Shown piece by piece: positions 45,132 to 55,922 of a stretch of DNA of 64,000 bases. Origin of the DNA: Allantophomopsis cytisporea. Taxonomy: Eukaryota; Ascomycota; Leotiomycetes; Phacidiales; Phacidiaceae. Position 1 is the first letter of the stretch; every line of letters begins with the position of its first letter. Both the position numbers and the translations under genes were made by a program. The notes beneath the pieces are model-generated. The model was not told the origin of the DNA, made no database searches, and saw nothing but the letters and a program-made list of their open reading frames with translations. The stretch is taken from assembly GCA_024752435.1 (NCBI GenBank), contig CP103021.1, forward strand, positions 1,426,001 to 1,490,000, read 5' to 3'.

Positions 45132-46758
45132 ATGGCCGACACTACCATGACCAGGAAACCGGTGCACAAACCGATCAGGTCGCACGGCTATGAATTTGGT
45201 GGCCCGTATGTTCAATGCGCTTTTCAATTCTCTCTGGCAAGAGAAGGGCAGTAAGATTTACGGAATTGTGCTGATTCTTATACAGACTTGGAGCCTTTGG
45301 AGTCTCTTTCGGTCTGCCCCTCGTCGTGTACCTTTTCACCTTCGTCTGCAATGACATTGCCGGATGTCCTGTCCCCTCGGCATTGTCGCCTTCAACTATC
45401 AAGCTCGAAACTCTGAAGAGAGAGGTGGGATGGCCTGCAGAGGGTATTACAGGCCTGTGCAGCTGGCGCGCAATGGGTGCGGTACTTGGCTGGTATTTCT
45501 TGAGCTTGATTCTCTATCGCGTTCTGCCTGGCGAGGAGGTCGAGGGTACAGAATTGTCTTCCGGAGGCAAGCTGAAGTACAGATTCAACAGTATGACACC
45601 CAAGTCCTTGCAATTGATTCACAACTAACTTCTGTAGCGCTCTCTTCATCCATCACTACGATTGTCGTCTTACTTGCTGGAACTGTCGCTCAGGGCGCTG
45701 ATTTCCCCGTCTGGACTTTCATTTGGGACAATTACCTCCAGATTTTGACTGCCAATGTCATCATCGCTTATGCCATTGCGACTTTTGTCTACGTGCGCAG
45801 TTTCCAGGTCAAGCCTGGAAACGCCGAGAATCGCGAGCTCGCAGCTGGTGGACAAACTGGCAACATGCTATACGATTGGTTCATTGGTCGCGAGTTGAAT
45901 CCTCGCGTCACGTTCCCTATCTTCGGCGAGATCGACATCAAGGAGTGGTGCGAATTGCGCCCGGGTATGCTTGGCTGGTGTCTCTTCAACTTTACATACA
46001 TTGCGCACCAGTACAAGACATACGGCTTCGTGACCGACAGCATTCTGCTCATTACCGCCTTCCAGACCCTCTATGTCTTTGACTCTTACTGGATGGAATC
46101 AGCTATCCTCACGACCATGGACATCACGACTGACGGCTTCGGCTTCATGCTTGCATTCGGAGACCTCGTCTGGGTGCCATTCATCTACTCCTTGCAGGGC
46201 AGATACCTCGCTGTCTACCCGCTCCATATTGGCCCCTTTGGCTGTGCAGGCGTTCTCGCTGTTCTCGGCGCTGGCTACTACATCTTCCGTGGCGCCAACA
46301 ACGAGAAGAACCGTTTCCGAACCGATCCCTCAGACCCACGCGTCTCGCATCTCAAGTATATTGAGACCAAGTCCGGCAGCAAGTTGCTTGTTTCCGGCTG
46401 GTGGGGAACAGCACGTCACATTAACTACTTGGGAGATTGGATCCAGGCTTGGTCTTACTGTCTGCCCACCGGTATCGCAGGTTACATCATCCAGCGCAGT
46501 TCACCTGCTCCTGTTGATGGCGGCCAATCCCCTACCGATGCATCATTCATTGGGGGTAGACCCGTTGGCGTAGAGGTTGTGCAGGGCGAGGCTAGGGGAT
46601 GGGGAATGGCTATCACTTACTTCTATGTCCTCTACTTCGCTATCCTACTCATCCATCGCGAGCGTAGAGATGAAGAGAAGTGCATTCGTAAGTATGGTGA
46701 GGACTGGAAGAGATACACCAAGGCTGTTCCTTATCGGATCATTCCTGGCGTTTACTAG
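45132..46758 (+). CDS. ERG24: Delta(14)-sterol reductase
   Basis: Three exons (45132-45205, 45286-45590, 45638-46758) join in frame to 499 residues. The start MADTTMTRKP precedes YEFGGPLGAFGVSFGLPL, the characteristic N-terminus of the family. Sterol-reductase signatures are present: GNMLYDWFIGRELNPR in the middle, LLVSGWWGTARHINYLGDW near residue 410, and HRERRDEEKCIRKYGEDW close to the C-terminus, which ends GVY. About eight to nine hydrophobic segments fit an ER membrane enzyme. It reduces the C14-C15 double bond left after lanosterol demethylation in ergosterol synthesis, with NADPH; it is a target of morpholine fungicides (Neurospora erg-3 is the orthologue). ERG24 is preferred over the related ERG4 because of the FGGPLGAFG start and overall length. 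Confidence 0.93.
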
Positions 46759-48288
46759 GTTAGATGGAACTGGTGGGGAAATAGAGAGATAGATATTTGT
46801 AATTCGTATATATTGTAACATATCTTATTGCATATGCATTACTATCCTCCTGCTTCATTGATCCTTTTCGCTCTTCGTTCGCTTCGTGCCTTAGCAGAGT
46901 GCAAAAGTTCCCGTTGAACTGTTTGCTTGGCAACTGGGATACGTATTCATTCCATTGGTGTACTCATACGTCATGTGCGCGCCCGTTGCCGCGGTATCGC
47001 AGTCGCGTACTTGGAGTAAACAACGATGACACGACTGGCGCGTCCCATGCACCCACCTACACAACACAACAGTTCACCACCACCAACGAAATACACCTCG
47101 CATATATTACTACACAGCAAGCTGCATCCGTGGGCGCGGTCCGGCCCATATGCACCCTGTAACTGGATTGCCGCTGTCACTCTTTCGTGGCCTCTTGCCC
47201 TAGTCAATTGGCGTGGCATCATCAAAGTCAAGTTTGCGGGTGTTGTCGTTGGGCTGCCATGCGTGCGGTCAATGTGAGGGTAGTGTGATGTGATGTGATG
47301 TGATGAGATGAGGCGAGAAGTGCCGCTTTGCTGGTGACCTTCCGGTGGCCGCCATTCGTTGGCTTGGACATCCATCTCATTAGGGATGAGGAGATTGTGG
47401 TAGGACGAGAGATTCGTGAGTGAGGCGAACTGTTGTGTACGTAGTAGGTCGGTGAATTTACGCGTTCATAGGTTGGATGATCATGATGTTGATGTTGATG
47501 TTGGAGTTGATATTGCTGTTGATCTCCATGTCTTGACGACTATCATCAACATCCTCAACTATTGCACTTTCAACCCTTTCTTGTCCATGAATATTTGTTC
47601 TCATGTCAAACCTCGAGCGGTAATTGCATATCTCCTTGATCCTAGTCGGCTTCGTTCTCCGAATCTCCGAATGAAATACATCCCGTTCGATGAGCAAGCA
47701 TTTTCACTGGTTTCTAGAACATTGCTGCATCGGCAACTCACCCTCCCACCTTGTCGTCGCTTAGACCTCTCAAAACCTAGTAAACACCAACGGCCAGCAA
47801 CAATTTATCCTCTGCCACCACACCACCTTTTTCTTGTTTTCCTTAGAACGAAATATAGAGTCAGATTGTACTACTGTGGAAGAGTCACGAAGCTTCTACT
47901 TGCTTTACTTTGCATTGCGTTGCGTTGTCTTATTGCTTGCTTGTATCTTGTAGCATTATTTGGGAGCCTGCGTTGTTTGGAGGTAGGTACAAGTCTCATT
48001 GTTGACATTGTCACACTCCCGCACGAGTTCCTTCCCACCACGCAAAAAATACACCCAATATGTAGCTGACTCGAGTTCATTACAAACAGTAAATTTACAA
48101 CCTTTTCACGAAGAACCTTACGAACTCTTTCCCCAGAATCAAGCATAATATAGCACGATTCCACACGCCACGAGGCATTCATCCTGTTGTCTCACTAAAA
48201 CTCGCATTCCAGCTCTTAGAGCTTCCATTCCTCTCCATCTCGCCCATCAAATACTAGTCCACATTCCCGTCTCAAAAGGTTGTGCACA
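46759..48288. other. Intergenic region, probable long leader
   Basis: ERG24 3' region, a GTGAT tandem near 47281-47310, and then ~800 bp of plus-strand pyrimidine-rich sequence leading to the next gene. A 217-codon frame at 47416-48069 opens at GTG and looks spurious. No gene supported. Confidence 0.55.
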
Positions 48289-50220
48289 ATGAACGCTCCC
48301 CCGCCACCGCCGCCTCCACACGGCGAGAACCCGCGGTCCTCAGGCCTGCCGCCAGGTAATTACGATATCTTCATCATCCCGCCACATTCCTCGGGCTCGG
48401 GCTTCATCTACCTGCCGTCGCTGAAGCCGAATGTCAACAGCTTTGCGGCCGGCTTTGCGAGTGCGCTGATCCTCGTGGCTCTGGGGGCTATGCTGGCGCC
48501 TGCGGTGCAGACTTGGTGGAATGGTGTCAGAGGAAGTGGTGGTATGGGCATGTTTTTGTTAATGGTGGCCATTGGAATTGGCGCTTGGGCGTTGGGGAGG
48601 ACGCAGAATGATGCGGGTCTGGGTGGTGCTGGCGGTGGGCCGGGTGGAATGGGTGGCGAGAGAACTTCACATTCACATTCGCAATCGCATTCAAACGGTC
48701 ATGCTCATGCTGGTGCTGGAGCTTATCCTGGTGCTGGTGCTGGCCCAAGTCCGAATACTGGTGCTCCCCCTGGTGGGCCTCCCCCTGGTCCACAGCACGC
48801 ACCTCCTCCTCAAGATAAACCAAAGTCTTCTTGGGAGCGTCCTCAGTCATCTCCTGGGGCTACAAGTGCAGGTGCAGGTACAGGAGCAGGTACAGGAGCA
48901 GGTACAGGAGCAGGTGGTGCAAGTAATGCAAACGCCCCTAAGAGTGGGTGGGAGAAAGCAAGAGAGGAAACTCGCAAGAGGCAAGAGGAACAAAAGGCTA
49001 AAGAGGCAGAACAGAAACGAAAGGAGGACTTGGAGAAGAGGTTGAAAGAAGCTCGAGAGAGGGAAGCCAAAGAGAGGGAGGCACGAGAGAAAAAGGAGCA
49101 AGAAAAGAGAGCTGCGGAGAAATGGGCGCAAGCAAAGAAAGACATGGAGAAGCGTGCGGCCGAAAGAAAAGAATTGGAAAAGAAGGAGGCAGAGAAGAAA
49201 GCCGCTGCTGAGAAGAGAGGTAGCAGTTATGCATTCACAGCAGGTGAGAAGACCAACCCATGGCCATCAGGAAAACCTCCCGCAGCAGCAGCACCACCAC
49301 CGAAACCAGCAGCTCCACGCTCAACCCCTTCAACCCCATCACCTACAAAACGGCCTCCCGCACCAACTGCCAAGACTTATCGAGAGACGGAAGATAGCGA
49401 GTACTCATATAGGCCGTATGACAAGCCCAAGCGAAAGAAGTCGTTCGAGACAATGTACTCTGAGTCCTCTTACGCTGCCTCTCAATCAACCTCCCGAACC
49501 ACACCCCCACCATCTACCCGGGGCGCCTACAGCACCAAGGATCCTGATAAGATCGTCATTAAGGCTGTGTACTCTTTCAACAATGCCTTCATGCGCACGC
49601 CAACCTCCCAGCTTGTCTCTGGTGTCGGCTCCGTGACCGATGGACTAATTTTGCGTATCACGACTGAAGGCCTCTTCATCGACGACGATGTGCGCGGTGT
49701 ACCACAACGAGAATGGGATGTCAAGGCTTGGACCTTGAAACTTGTAGAGGTATGGTGTCCAACATTCACCCTGTCAGCTCGCGCCTCCAAGCGCGCTCCC
49801 CGATCTAACCCCGTGCGCCGCCTCTGGAACATCGAGAAGGATAAGGCGGCCGTCAACGAAGAGGCCGATGCTCTCCTTCTTGAGCTCCTGAAGACATGCA
49901 AGGACAATTGCCGGCTCGGCGATGCGTCTCCCGTGTACTCGTCTGATGACAACGCTGATACCCTTTCATCTACTTCTTCAACGATCAGAAGAGCTGATAA
50001 AAAGCAGACTGGCGAGAACAAGCGTGGACTACATGTCCTAAGAGCCAATATTCGTGATCAAGAGGGCAGAAAATATGTCTTTGTTATTGGTGAGGAGGAG
50101 AGCTGGAAGGTTGCTGTTGGCTTGCAGAGATTGAGACGTGGGACACAGGTTAGGGCGCTGGGTGTCAGTGGGATGAGTGCTAATGATGCGAAGACGACGT
50201 TGGAGCATCTTGGTTGGTAG
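48289..50220 (+). CDS. Uncharacterised two-TM protein with charged coiled coil
   Basis: Single exon of 643 residues from ATG 48289; a TTG three codons upstream is ignored. In order it has a polyproline start (PPPPPPPHGEN), a conserved-looking block NYDIFIIPPHSSGSGFIYLPSL (21-42), two hydrophobic segments (~53-75 and ~86-103), a His/Ser and Gly/Ala-rich stretch with three perfect 12-bp repeats encoding GTGA, and a Lys/Glu/Arg-rich coiled coil (~220-320). A Pro/Ser linker follows, and then a ~210-residue globular C-terminus (IVIKAVYSFNNAF ... GLHVLRANIRDQEGRKYVFVIGEEESWKVAVGLQRLRR). The end looks PH-like in pattern (inference only). I do not recognise the family. A membrane-anchored scaffold is plausible but unproven. 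Confidence 0.8.
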   Translation: MNAPPPPPPPHGENPRSSGLPPGNYDIFIIPPHSSGSGFIYLPSLKPNVNSFAAGFASALILVALGAMLAPAVQTWWNGVRGSGGMGMFLLMVAIGIGAWALGRTQNDAGLGGAGGGPGGMGGERTSHSHSQSHSNGHAHAGAGAYPGAGAGPSPNTGAPPGGPPPGPQHAPPPQDKPKSSWERPQSSPGATSAGAGTGAGTGAGTGAGGASNANAPKSGWEKAREETRKRQEEQKAKEAEQKRKEDLEKRLKEAREREAKEREAREKKEQEKRAAEKWAQAKKDMEKRAAERKELEKKEAEKKAAAEKRGSSYAFTAGEKTNPWPSGKPPAAAAPPPKPAAPRSTPSTPSPTKRPPAPTAKTYRETEDSEYSYRPYDKPKRKKSFETMYSESSYAASQSTSRTTPPPSTRGAYSTKDPDKIVIKAVYSFNNAFMRTPTSQLVSGVGSVTDGLILRITTEGLFIDDDVRGVPQREWDVKAWTLKLVEVWCPTFTLSARASKRAPRSNPVRRLWNIEKDKAAVNEEADALLLELLKTCKDNCRLGDASPVYSSDDNADTLSSTSSTIRRADKKQTGENKRGLHVLRANIRDQEGRKYVFVIGEEESWKVAVGLQRLRRGTQVRALGVSGMSANDAKTTLEHLGW

Positions 50221-51324
50221 ATGATACTTTGAGCTGTACATGGTGCCAATTAATGTGTATGTGGGTTGGGAATTTAGATTCAGCGTGGAGTTGGGGTTGT
50301 TTACCTCTTGAATAAAGACCTTTTTCGTGAGGCTATTTTATTTTGTGGTGGTGTGTTACTCGCTTTATGTCTATTCAGCATTTCAATGGCTGGTAGAGCG
50401 TGTGTGCTCTTGCTTAAAAGGAATCGTCGAGGGCCTATGACCTACATGAATAATCATGGACGATAGTAAAACTCCTGATGAAGGTGTAATAGAGCTGATG
50501 GCGATGAAACAAAAGGCTTTATATCAAGCATAACAACCCAACAAGAATAACACCAGGTATAAGGCAAGCGCTTTAACATATTCATTTTTTATAGACTTTT
50601 TTTTATAGCTAATATACTGCAACTAAGTTCCAATTTTGTATATTTAGTTACGCAGAGAATCTGCAACTGATGTATTGTCAATTCTAAGAGATATTGTAAC
50701 TTGATTGGTTGCTCGCAAGGGGTTCGATATAAGCTGTTCGCATAAACAATAGAGATACTATAGGTTATAACCGCAGGGCCGTACCACATACATCGCAGCC
50801 AAACCTACATCAAAAGTAGAAGTTCTATTCCATCTGAACGTAGCTATATATATGCTCCCAAAAATAGACAGATCGGCCGTGCCATATTTTACATCTTCTT
50901 TCCTCTCTTATTTAATTGTCAATCATCCCACTCCTCATCCAGCTGGTCAATCAGCCTGTTCTCGTCCTCTGGGCCACGTCTACCACTACCGTTACCGTTC
51001 GCAGATACTGAGAGCGGCGCATAGCCACGACGGCGCGGCACGAGGCGCGCACAGGAGGAAGTCGCGGCTATAAATAAGTCCTATCAATAAATTATTAGCT
51101 TGCTATTCCCACAAACAACGTTTTTGTCTTTTTGCCTTTGGGAACCTTGAGGGAAGAAAACAGAATGAGAAATTTCTAATGCCTGCAAGTACAAATACCA
51201 ATTACCACGCCGTGAATGCTATGCTATAACCCAATCCCCGAAAACAATATTATTATACAGTACTTTTACTTTCCAACTCCTGGTATCATACATCGAACGA
51301 ATAAAACTTCAAACTGTATGCCCA
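50221..51324. other. Convergent intergenic region
   Basis: 3' regions of the two flanking genes, AT-rich between ~50560 and ~50900. Nothing recognisable. Confidence 0.6.
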
Positions 51325-52349
51325 TCACCAACTCGCACGGTCAGAGCTCTTCCTTGCAAAGGAGCCAGAGGACTTCCCAAAACTCGGGAGCGAGCCATAG
51401 CCCAACTTTGACCGCGACGTCGGCAGAAATCCATCTCTGACCCCAATGCTTCTCGGCTTCCCCACGCGCTTGCCCATAAAAGAAAGGCGCCCTAAACTCA
51501 CATGTATGAAACGGCCGATGCCGGCCCAGAAGCTGTAGTTCGGCAGCTGGCGCCAGCCGCGCTGATGCGACACATTGCGCGAGTAGAAGATGCCACCGAT
51601 AAAGTACACCAAGATGGCGATCAGTACGATGATGCCGAAGACGCCGGCTGGTCCGACGCCCTGCTGCGTGGGCTCTGCAGTCGCACATGCTGCCTCAGAG
51701 CGCACTTCGAAGAAGTATGCACACTCGTCTGGAGAGACGCCCACGAAGGACGCTGTGGCTAAAGGGGAGAGCGGATCACGCTCGCAGAGGAACGAGACGA
51801 TGGTTGACTTGCGGTGCTTCACATCGGCGACGTCGTCTTTGCCGGAGTTCAGGTGGTCGAGTTTGCAAGGAGAGCCGTTCGTGTATTCGATTATCAGTCG
51901 TCGTCCGCGCATCATGGGTTCAGATGACTGTTGCCTGCAAAGTGTTAGCTCAACTGAGAGTCGACCTATGGCTTATCCGACGCATACCCGATGGAATATA
52001 CCTCGCCCTCGGCCTCATAGAAGCCGCTGACGTTCCGCCATAGCTCCTGCTTCACGCCCACTACATCCTTGATGTCCTCGAGAACCGGCTCACAGACATT
52101 CAGAGTGAAATTCGATCCATAATCATAGCCCCGCGCATGCCAGCTCTCCGTCTTAGCCGTTTTGCTGGCCTTCTTGGATTCTTCAGTACCCAGGGATATC
52201 GATCGCAGATCGTAGAAGGCGCCGGATATTGTCGAGTGAGCGGTGCATGGTGGAAGCACCTTCGGAGTGGAGGACTCTGGTGCTGCTGCTGTCAATCCGA
52301 GGAGGGTGCATGCCACCCCGGCTGCCTTGGTGGAGAGGAGGAGTCGCAT
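51325..52349 (-). CDS. MRH-domain type I membrane receptor (mannose-6-phosphate-receptor-like, Mrl1 type)
   Basis: Two exons (52349-51988 and 51934-51325, intron 53 bp) give 323 residues. The signal peptide is MRLLLSTKAAGVACTLLGL. The lumenal part carries the mannose-6-phosphate receptor homology pattern: PPCTAH ... GAFYDLRSI, YDYGSNFTLNVCEP, VYSIGQQSS at the splice junction, LIIEYTNGSPC, STIVSFLCERD and ECAYFFEVRSEAAC. A single transmembrane segment follows (GVFGIIVLIAILVYFIGGIFY, ~215-235), then a ~85-residue basic, Ser-rich cytosolic tail. Such receptors sort hydrolases from Golgi to vacuole. Mrl1-type is preferred over Atg27, which has a shorter tail, but the distinction is not certain. 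It is divergently paired with VAM7, another vacuole gene, across 608 bp. Confidence 0.78.
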
Positions 52350-52957
52350 TATGACAGTCGTGTATAGACCGTGTATATATATGTAAGAGTGTAAAGCGGC
52401 TATGCGCAATGATGATAATGAGAGTGAGGATTGTGCATGGAATGGAGTGGTGGCAGGAGGAGGAGGTAGGTAGGTTTACGACTGTGCGGGAGATATGTAA
52501 GGTAAGGTCAGGTAAGGTAAGGCAAGGCAAGGTCAGGCAAGGTGCGTGAATGTATATCTGCCCATGTATGTACACATGCCAATGAACACGAGGCTGGAAC
52601 AAGCGGCTACTTCCGCATCTTACCCTCATGCCATTCCCCGACGCAGTACGTACACACCCTCCATGACCCTCCCCATTCTCGACACTTGAGCTCTGACCAG
52701 GCACTGACCAGCCACCGACCAACGTCACGTTCGACTCCAATTTATCAAGGAGGATCGTCCCGGCTACCTTGGATCATAACACAACTCACCGCGATATATT
52801 CTCCGACTACAGGGAGACAGGAACAAAACAGTGATGATAGCCGCATGATCCTCCATCACTTCTCAACCCTTTCTTCACTTGAGACTTGAAACTTCAAATA
52901 CAAATACCCCAAAATACAAACAAACTCCACACACTAATCAAAACCAACCCCCGAAAG
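52350..52957. other. Shared divergent promoter region
   Basis: 608 bp between the start codons of the MRH receptor and VAM7. It contains a pentameric AAGGT/CAAGG tandem tract (52497-52543) and a TATATATAT stretch (~52374-52382) close to the receptor start. No gene. Confidence 0.6.
52497..52543. repeat. (G)GTAAG/GGCAAG pentamer repeat
   Basis: About nine degenerate 5-bp units (GTAAG, GTCAG, GCAAG) stand in tandem inside the divergent promoter. Confidence 0.8.
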
Positions 52958-54061
52958 ATGGCTCCTCCCGTCGAGATATCTATCCCCAGTGCTACACTCT
53001 CCAACGATGCCAAACCATATACCCTGTACAACATAACCCTTCGTCTCCCCCTGCGCACCTTCGTTGTGCAGAAACGCTATTCCGACTTTGCAAAGCTCCA
53101 CGAAGAGCTCACCTCCACTGTAGGCGCTGCACCGCCCGAACCGCTCCCGGCAAAATCCTGGTTCCACCGCACATCCAACAGTCCAGAACTGACAGAGCAG
53201 CGACGAAAAGAGCTCGAAGCCTACTTGAAGGCCATAGCTGAGTCTTCAGACCGCCGATGGCGTGACACGAGCCTTTGGAGGACGTTCTTGAACCTACCTA
53301 GCACAAATGCTTCGAGTGGTTCGCGGGCCGACGCCCATGCGGCGATCACGGCACCTGGGACCGTGGCCACGTCGGATGCCACGGTTTGGCTGGATGTGCA
53401 TAGGGAGATGAAGGGGCAGTTGCAGGATGCCAGGTTGTTCTTGGGGCGTAGAGACGCCGCTACTACGGCGCACGCACAGCACGAGGCTGGCGCGAACGCT
53501 AAGAAATGTTTGGTGAAGGCCGGCGGACTGATCACGAGCTTGGAGGAGGGCTTGAAGATCTTGAGTGGGAAGGGAGGCGATGGTTGGAGTGCTCCGTCAC
53601 TGGGTGATGGAGAACTGAGGAGGCGGAGAGACCTATTGGCCGGGGCGAAGAGCGAGAAAGATGGCTTGGAGAAGCTGGCTGTCAGCTTGGCTGTCAAGAG
53701 TCAAGGAATCAGTGGTAGTGGAGGAGCTGCTGCTGCTACTCAGCAAGATAAGAACGCGCTGTTTGGCCCTGCAGTACGGCGACCTACTGGCCGAGTACTT
53801 GGTGCTCCGGTCCCTGAAACAGACAAGACTCGACAATTGGACAACGAAGGTGTTCTACAGCTACAGAAACAAATGATGCAAGATCAAGATTTGGATGTTG
53901 AGGAGCTAGCGAAGATTGTACGCCGCCAAAAGGAGATGGGTCTGGCTATTAATGAGGAACTGCAGCTACAGGATGAGATGCTTCGCAGAGTGGATGTGGA
54001 TGTGGATCGGGTGCAGGGTAAAATCAATGTGGCGAAGAAGCGTGTGCAGAAGATCAATTAG
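52958..54061 (+). CDS. VAM7: Vacuolar SNARE with PX domain, Vam7-like
   Basis: Single exon of 367 residues from ATG 52958; an upstream in-frame TTG is ignored. An N-terminal PX domain (~4-118) shows the RYSDF phosphoinositide-binding motif (Arg40-Tyr41), a PLPAKSWF proline region and RRKELEAYLKAI. The middle is a helical linker. The C-terminal ~65 residues are a Qc-type SNARE motif: LQLQKQMMQDQDLDVEELAK, RRQKEMGLAINEEL, then a Gln zero-layer region (QLQDEMLRRVDVDVDRVQ) and ending AKKRVQKIN. There is no transmembrane anchor, as in yeast Vam7, which binds PI3P on the vacuole and drives homotypic vacuole fusion with the HOPS complex. Confidence 0.93.
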   Translation: MAPPVEISIPSATLSNDAKPYTLYNITLRLPLRTFVVQKRYSDFAKLHEELTSTVGAAPPEPLPAKSWFHRTSNSPELTEQRRKELEAYLKAIAESSDRRWRDTSLWRTFLNLPSTNASSGSRADAHAAITAPGTVATSDATVWLDVHREMKGQLQDARLFLGRRDAATTAHAQHEAGANAKKCLVKAGGLITSLEEGLKILSGKGGDGWSAPSLGDGELRRRRDLLAGAKSEKDGLEKLAVSLAVKSQGISGSGGAAAATQQDKNALFGPAVRRPTGRVLGAPVPETDKTRQLDNEGVLQLQKQMMQDQDLDVEELAKIVRRQKEMGLAINEELQLQDEMLRRVDVDVDRVQGKINVAKKRVQKIN

Positions 54062-55922
54062 TTAACGATGTTCGGCTCTGTATCTGCTGCTGCTGGTTTG
54101 CATTTGTGTATAGCGTGGAGTTCTTGTAGGTCGGTCATACGGGTTAGCGGTATACCCGGTCATGTCAATTTCATACGTCAATGTATTCATGTTTTCCTGA
54201 GTATAAGTACGTGTCGTTGTTGAGTGTTGAGTGCTTTTATTGATGATACTGTTGGATGTTTCTCTATCGAGGGGTGTGGCAACCAGCCCCCCTTTTCAAA
54301 CATACTCGAGTTTAAGGATGTGAAGGGCGAAACGCTGACTGATGTTCTGCGCCTTACTCTTATAGATTAAGAGCCAAAGACTCCTTCATTTTGGTCAATG
54401 ACCTTGCTTCCCTGAGAAACTGATGCACATCGACTTGAGAAAGTTCAGCACTCACCCGGTTGCTTGCGTTTACAAACTCGTCGTCGTTTACCAAGTCAGC
54501 ACCATCCACAAACTTCATTGATGTTCTCGAACGCATCGAAATGTGTTCTGGAACGTCTCAGGAACCTCTGGCCATTGAGAATACTGCAAGTAATGATGCT
54601 CTCATAGCTTCCGCAGCCATGAAGTACGTGTGCCCCAGCTAAAATATTCGCACCTTAGCCAGATGTGATTATGAGATTTTCTGTGTATCGCATGAAATAG
54701 CCTACGATTCAAACTGCGGCATCTGGTGACGGCTGCCTGTAGTACTGGTATTTCCCTCGAATCCAGTCGAATTGTTAGAGGAGAGAATCGGAAACTGAAC
54801 TATCTGGTTCGTTGGCTGGTGGTCACACTTTGCTGTCAAGAACAGTTATATCTAGCAAGCTTTTGCTTCTATCGCCTTTGGTATTCCATTTTATATGAGG
54901 TCTAGATATCTGTCTTCTCTTTTCTTATTGGAAGAGGTCTTATTGGTGCTTGTTCCTACCGTGATCTCAGATTATCTTATTCTTTCCATCTTATTCTTTC
55001 CATCTTATTCTTTCCATCTTATTCTTTCCCTACAGTTTCATAGCTATGTCTCTTCGCATATCCAAAAAGCGTAATGTAGCTATCACGCCATATAAGATGC
55101 CCCTTCCTCACGATACTCGGAGTATAACCGCCAAGTGCTCTTTCCATTGAAGTTATTATGTTAATCAAACAAGAGTGTGACTGCCCATAGAGATGCGACT
55201 ATATCCACCTGTTGCATGAAAATGCTAATTCCTCGGCGTCTATATCAGAAGTACTATTTGAATCTGAGGGAAGGATATTCCACCGTCGAGGAACATTCTA
55301 CTGAATGCCAGTCAAGTTAAGTGAGGAGGAACAGTACTCACATCGTGATTCCGTGGTCCTCCGCCGACTAAGCAGGTCTCTCGTCCTCCCGCGCCTATAT
55401 AAACCTGCTACATCATATCCGTTCCGTCCTCTTCCACCATCCACCTCCCCACCTCCACCTCCACTTCTACACCTCCACCACCACTCCGCAACTTGTCTCC
55501 GCTCCGAATATCTCTGACAACTTCCGATGATCTAGTCACTTCGAACCCGGTTCCACCAGCCATCGTGACTAGTGATTACAAGAAGTAAGTTACTATCTAT
55601 CCTACATGATTGTTAGTTGTTTCTATAGAGACATCCTCTTTCGAGAGATCATGTGGAAAATGCTAGATCTGCAACTACTTGTCGTCAACAACTCCGTCCT
55701 TCCATAAAACAATGTCTCTGCTATCCCATGAAATACTTCGGTGGTCGTTCTCTGCCTATCCGTCACCTCCTCACAACTTCACTGTAAAATCGCATGGGAT
55801 TCTGGCAACATGTCTTATATCATCTGATTCACATGTTCATAGTACTTGAGTTTCAAATAGGGACAAAGCTGATATGATTGGTTTTAGATCTTGAACTATC
55901 CTAAGCATAGTGTGAGTTACAG
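54062..55922. other. Intergenic region with exon-like fragments and a 14-bp minisatellite
   Basis: Besides the VAM7 3' region, it holds a frame reading ALTRLLAFTNSSSFTK ... ASNDALIASAAMK (54449-54623). This ends at a GTACGT donor and could join 54701-54895 (LRFKLRHLVTAACSTG ...) across a 77-bp intron, but no start codon was found. The minisatellite lies at 54975-55029. A possible 5' exon of the next gene, ATG 55712 to 55841, would splice in phase to 55923. None of these is firm. Confidence 0.35.
54975..55029. repeat. 14-bp minisatellite (TCTTATTCTTTCCA), four copies
   Basis: Four consecutive essentially perfect copies starting at 54975, 54989, 55003 and 55017; the last lacks its final base. 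It is intergenic. Confidence 0.9.

Noticed and set aside
47416..48069. 217-codon plus-strand frame upstream of the two-TM protein gene.
   Set aside because: It opens at GTG, contains a GATGTTGATGTTGATG simple repeat and pyrimidine-rich leader sequence, and shows no domain.
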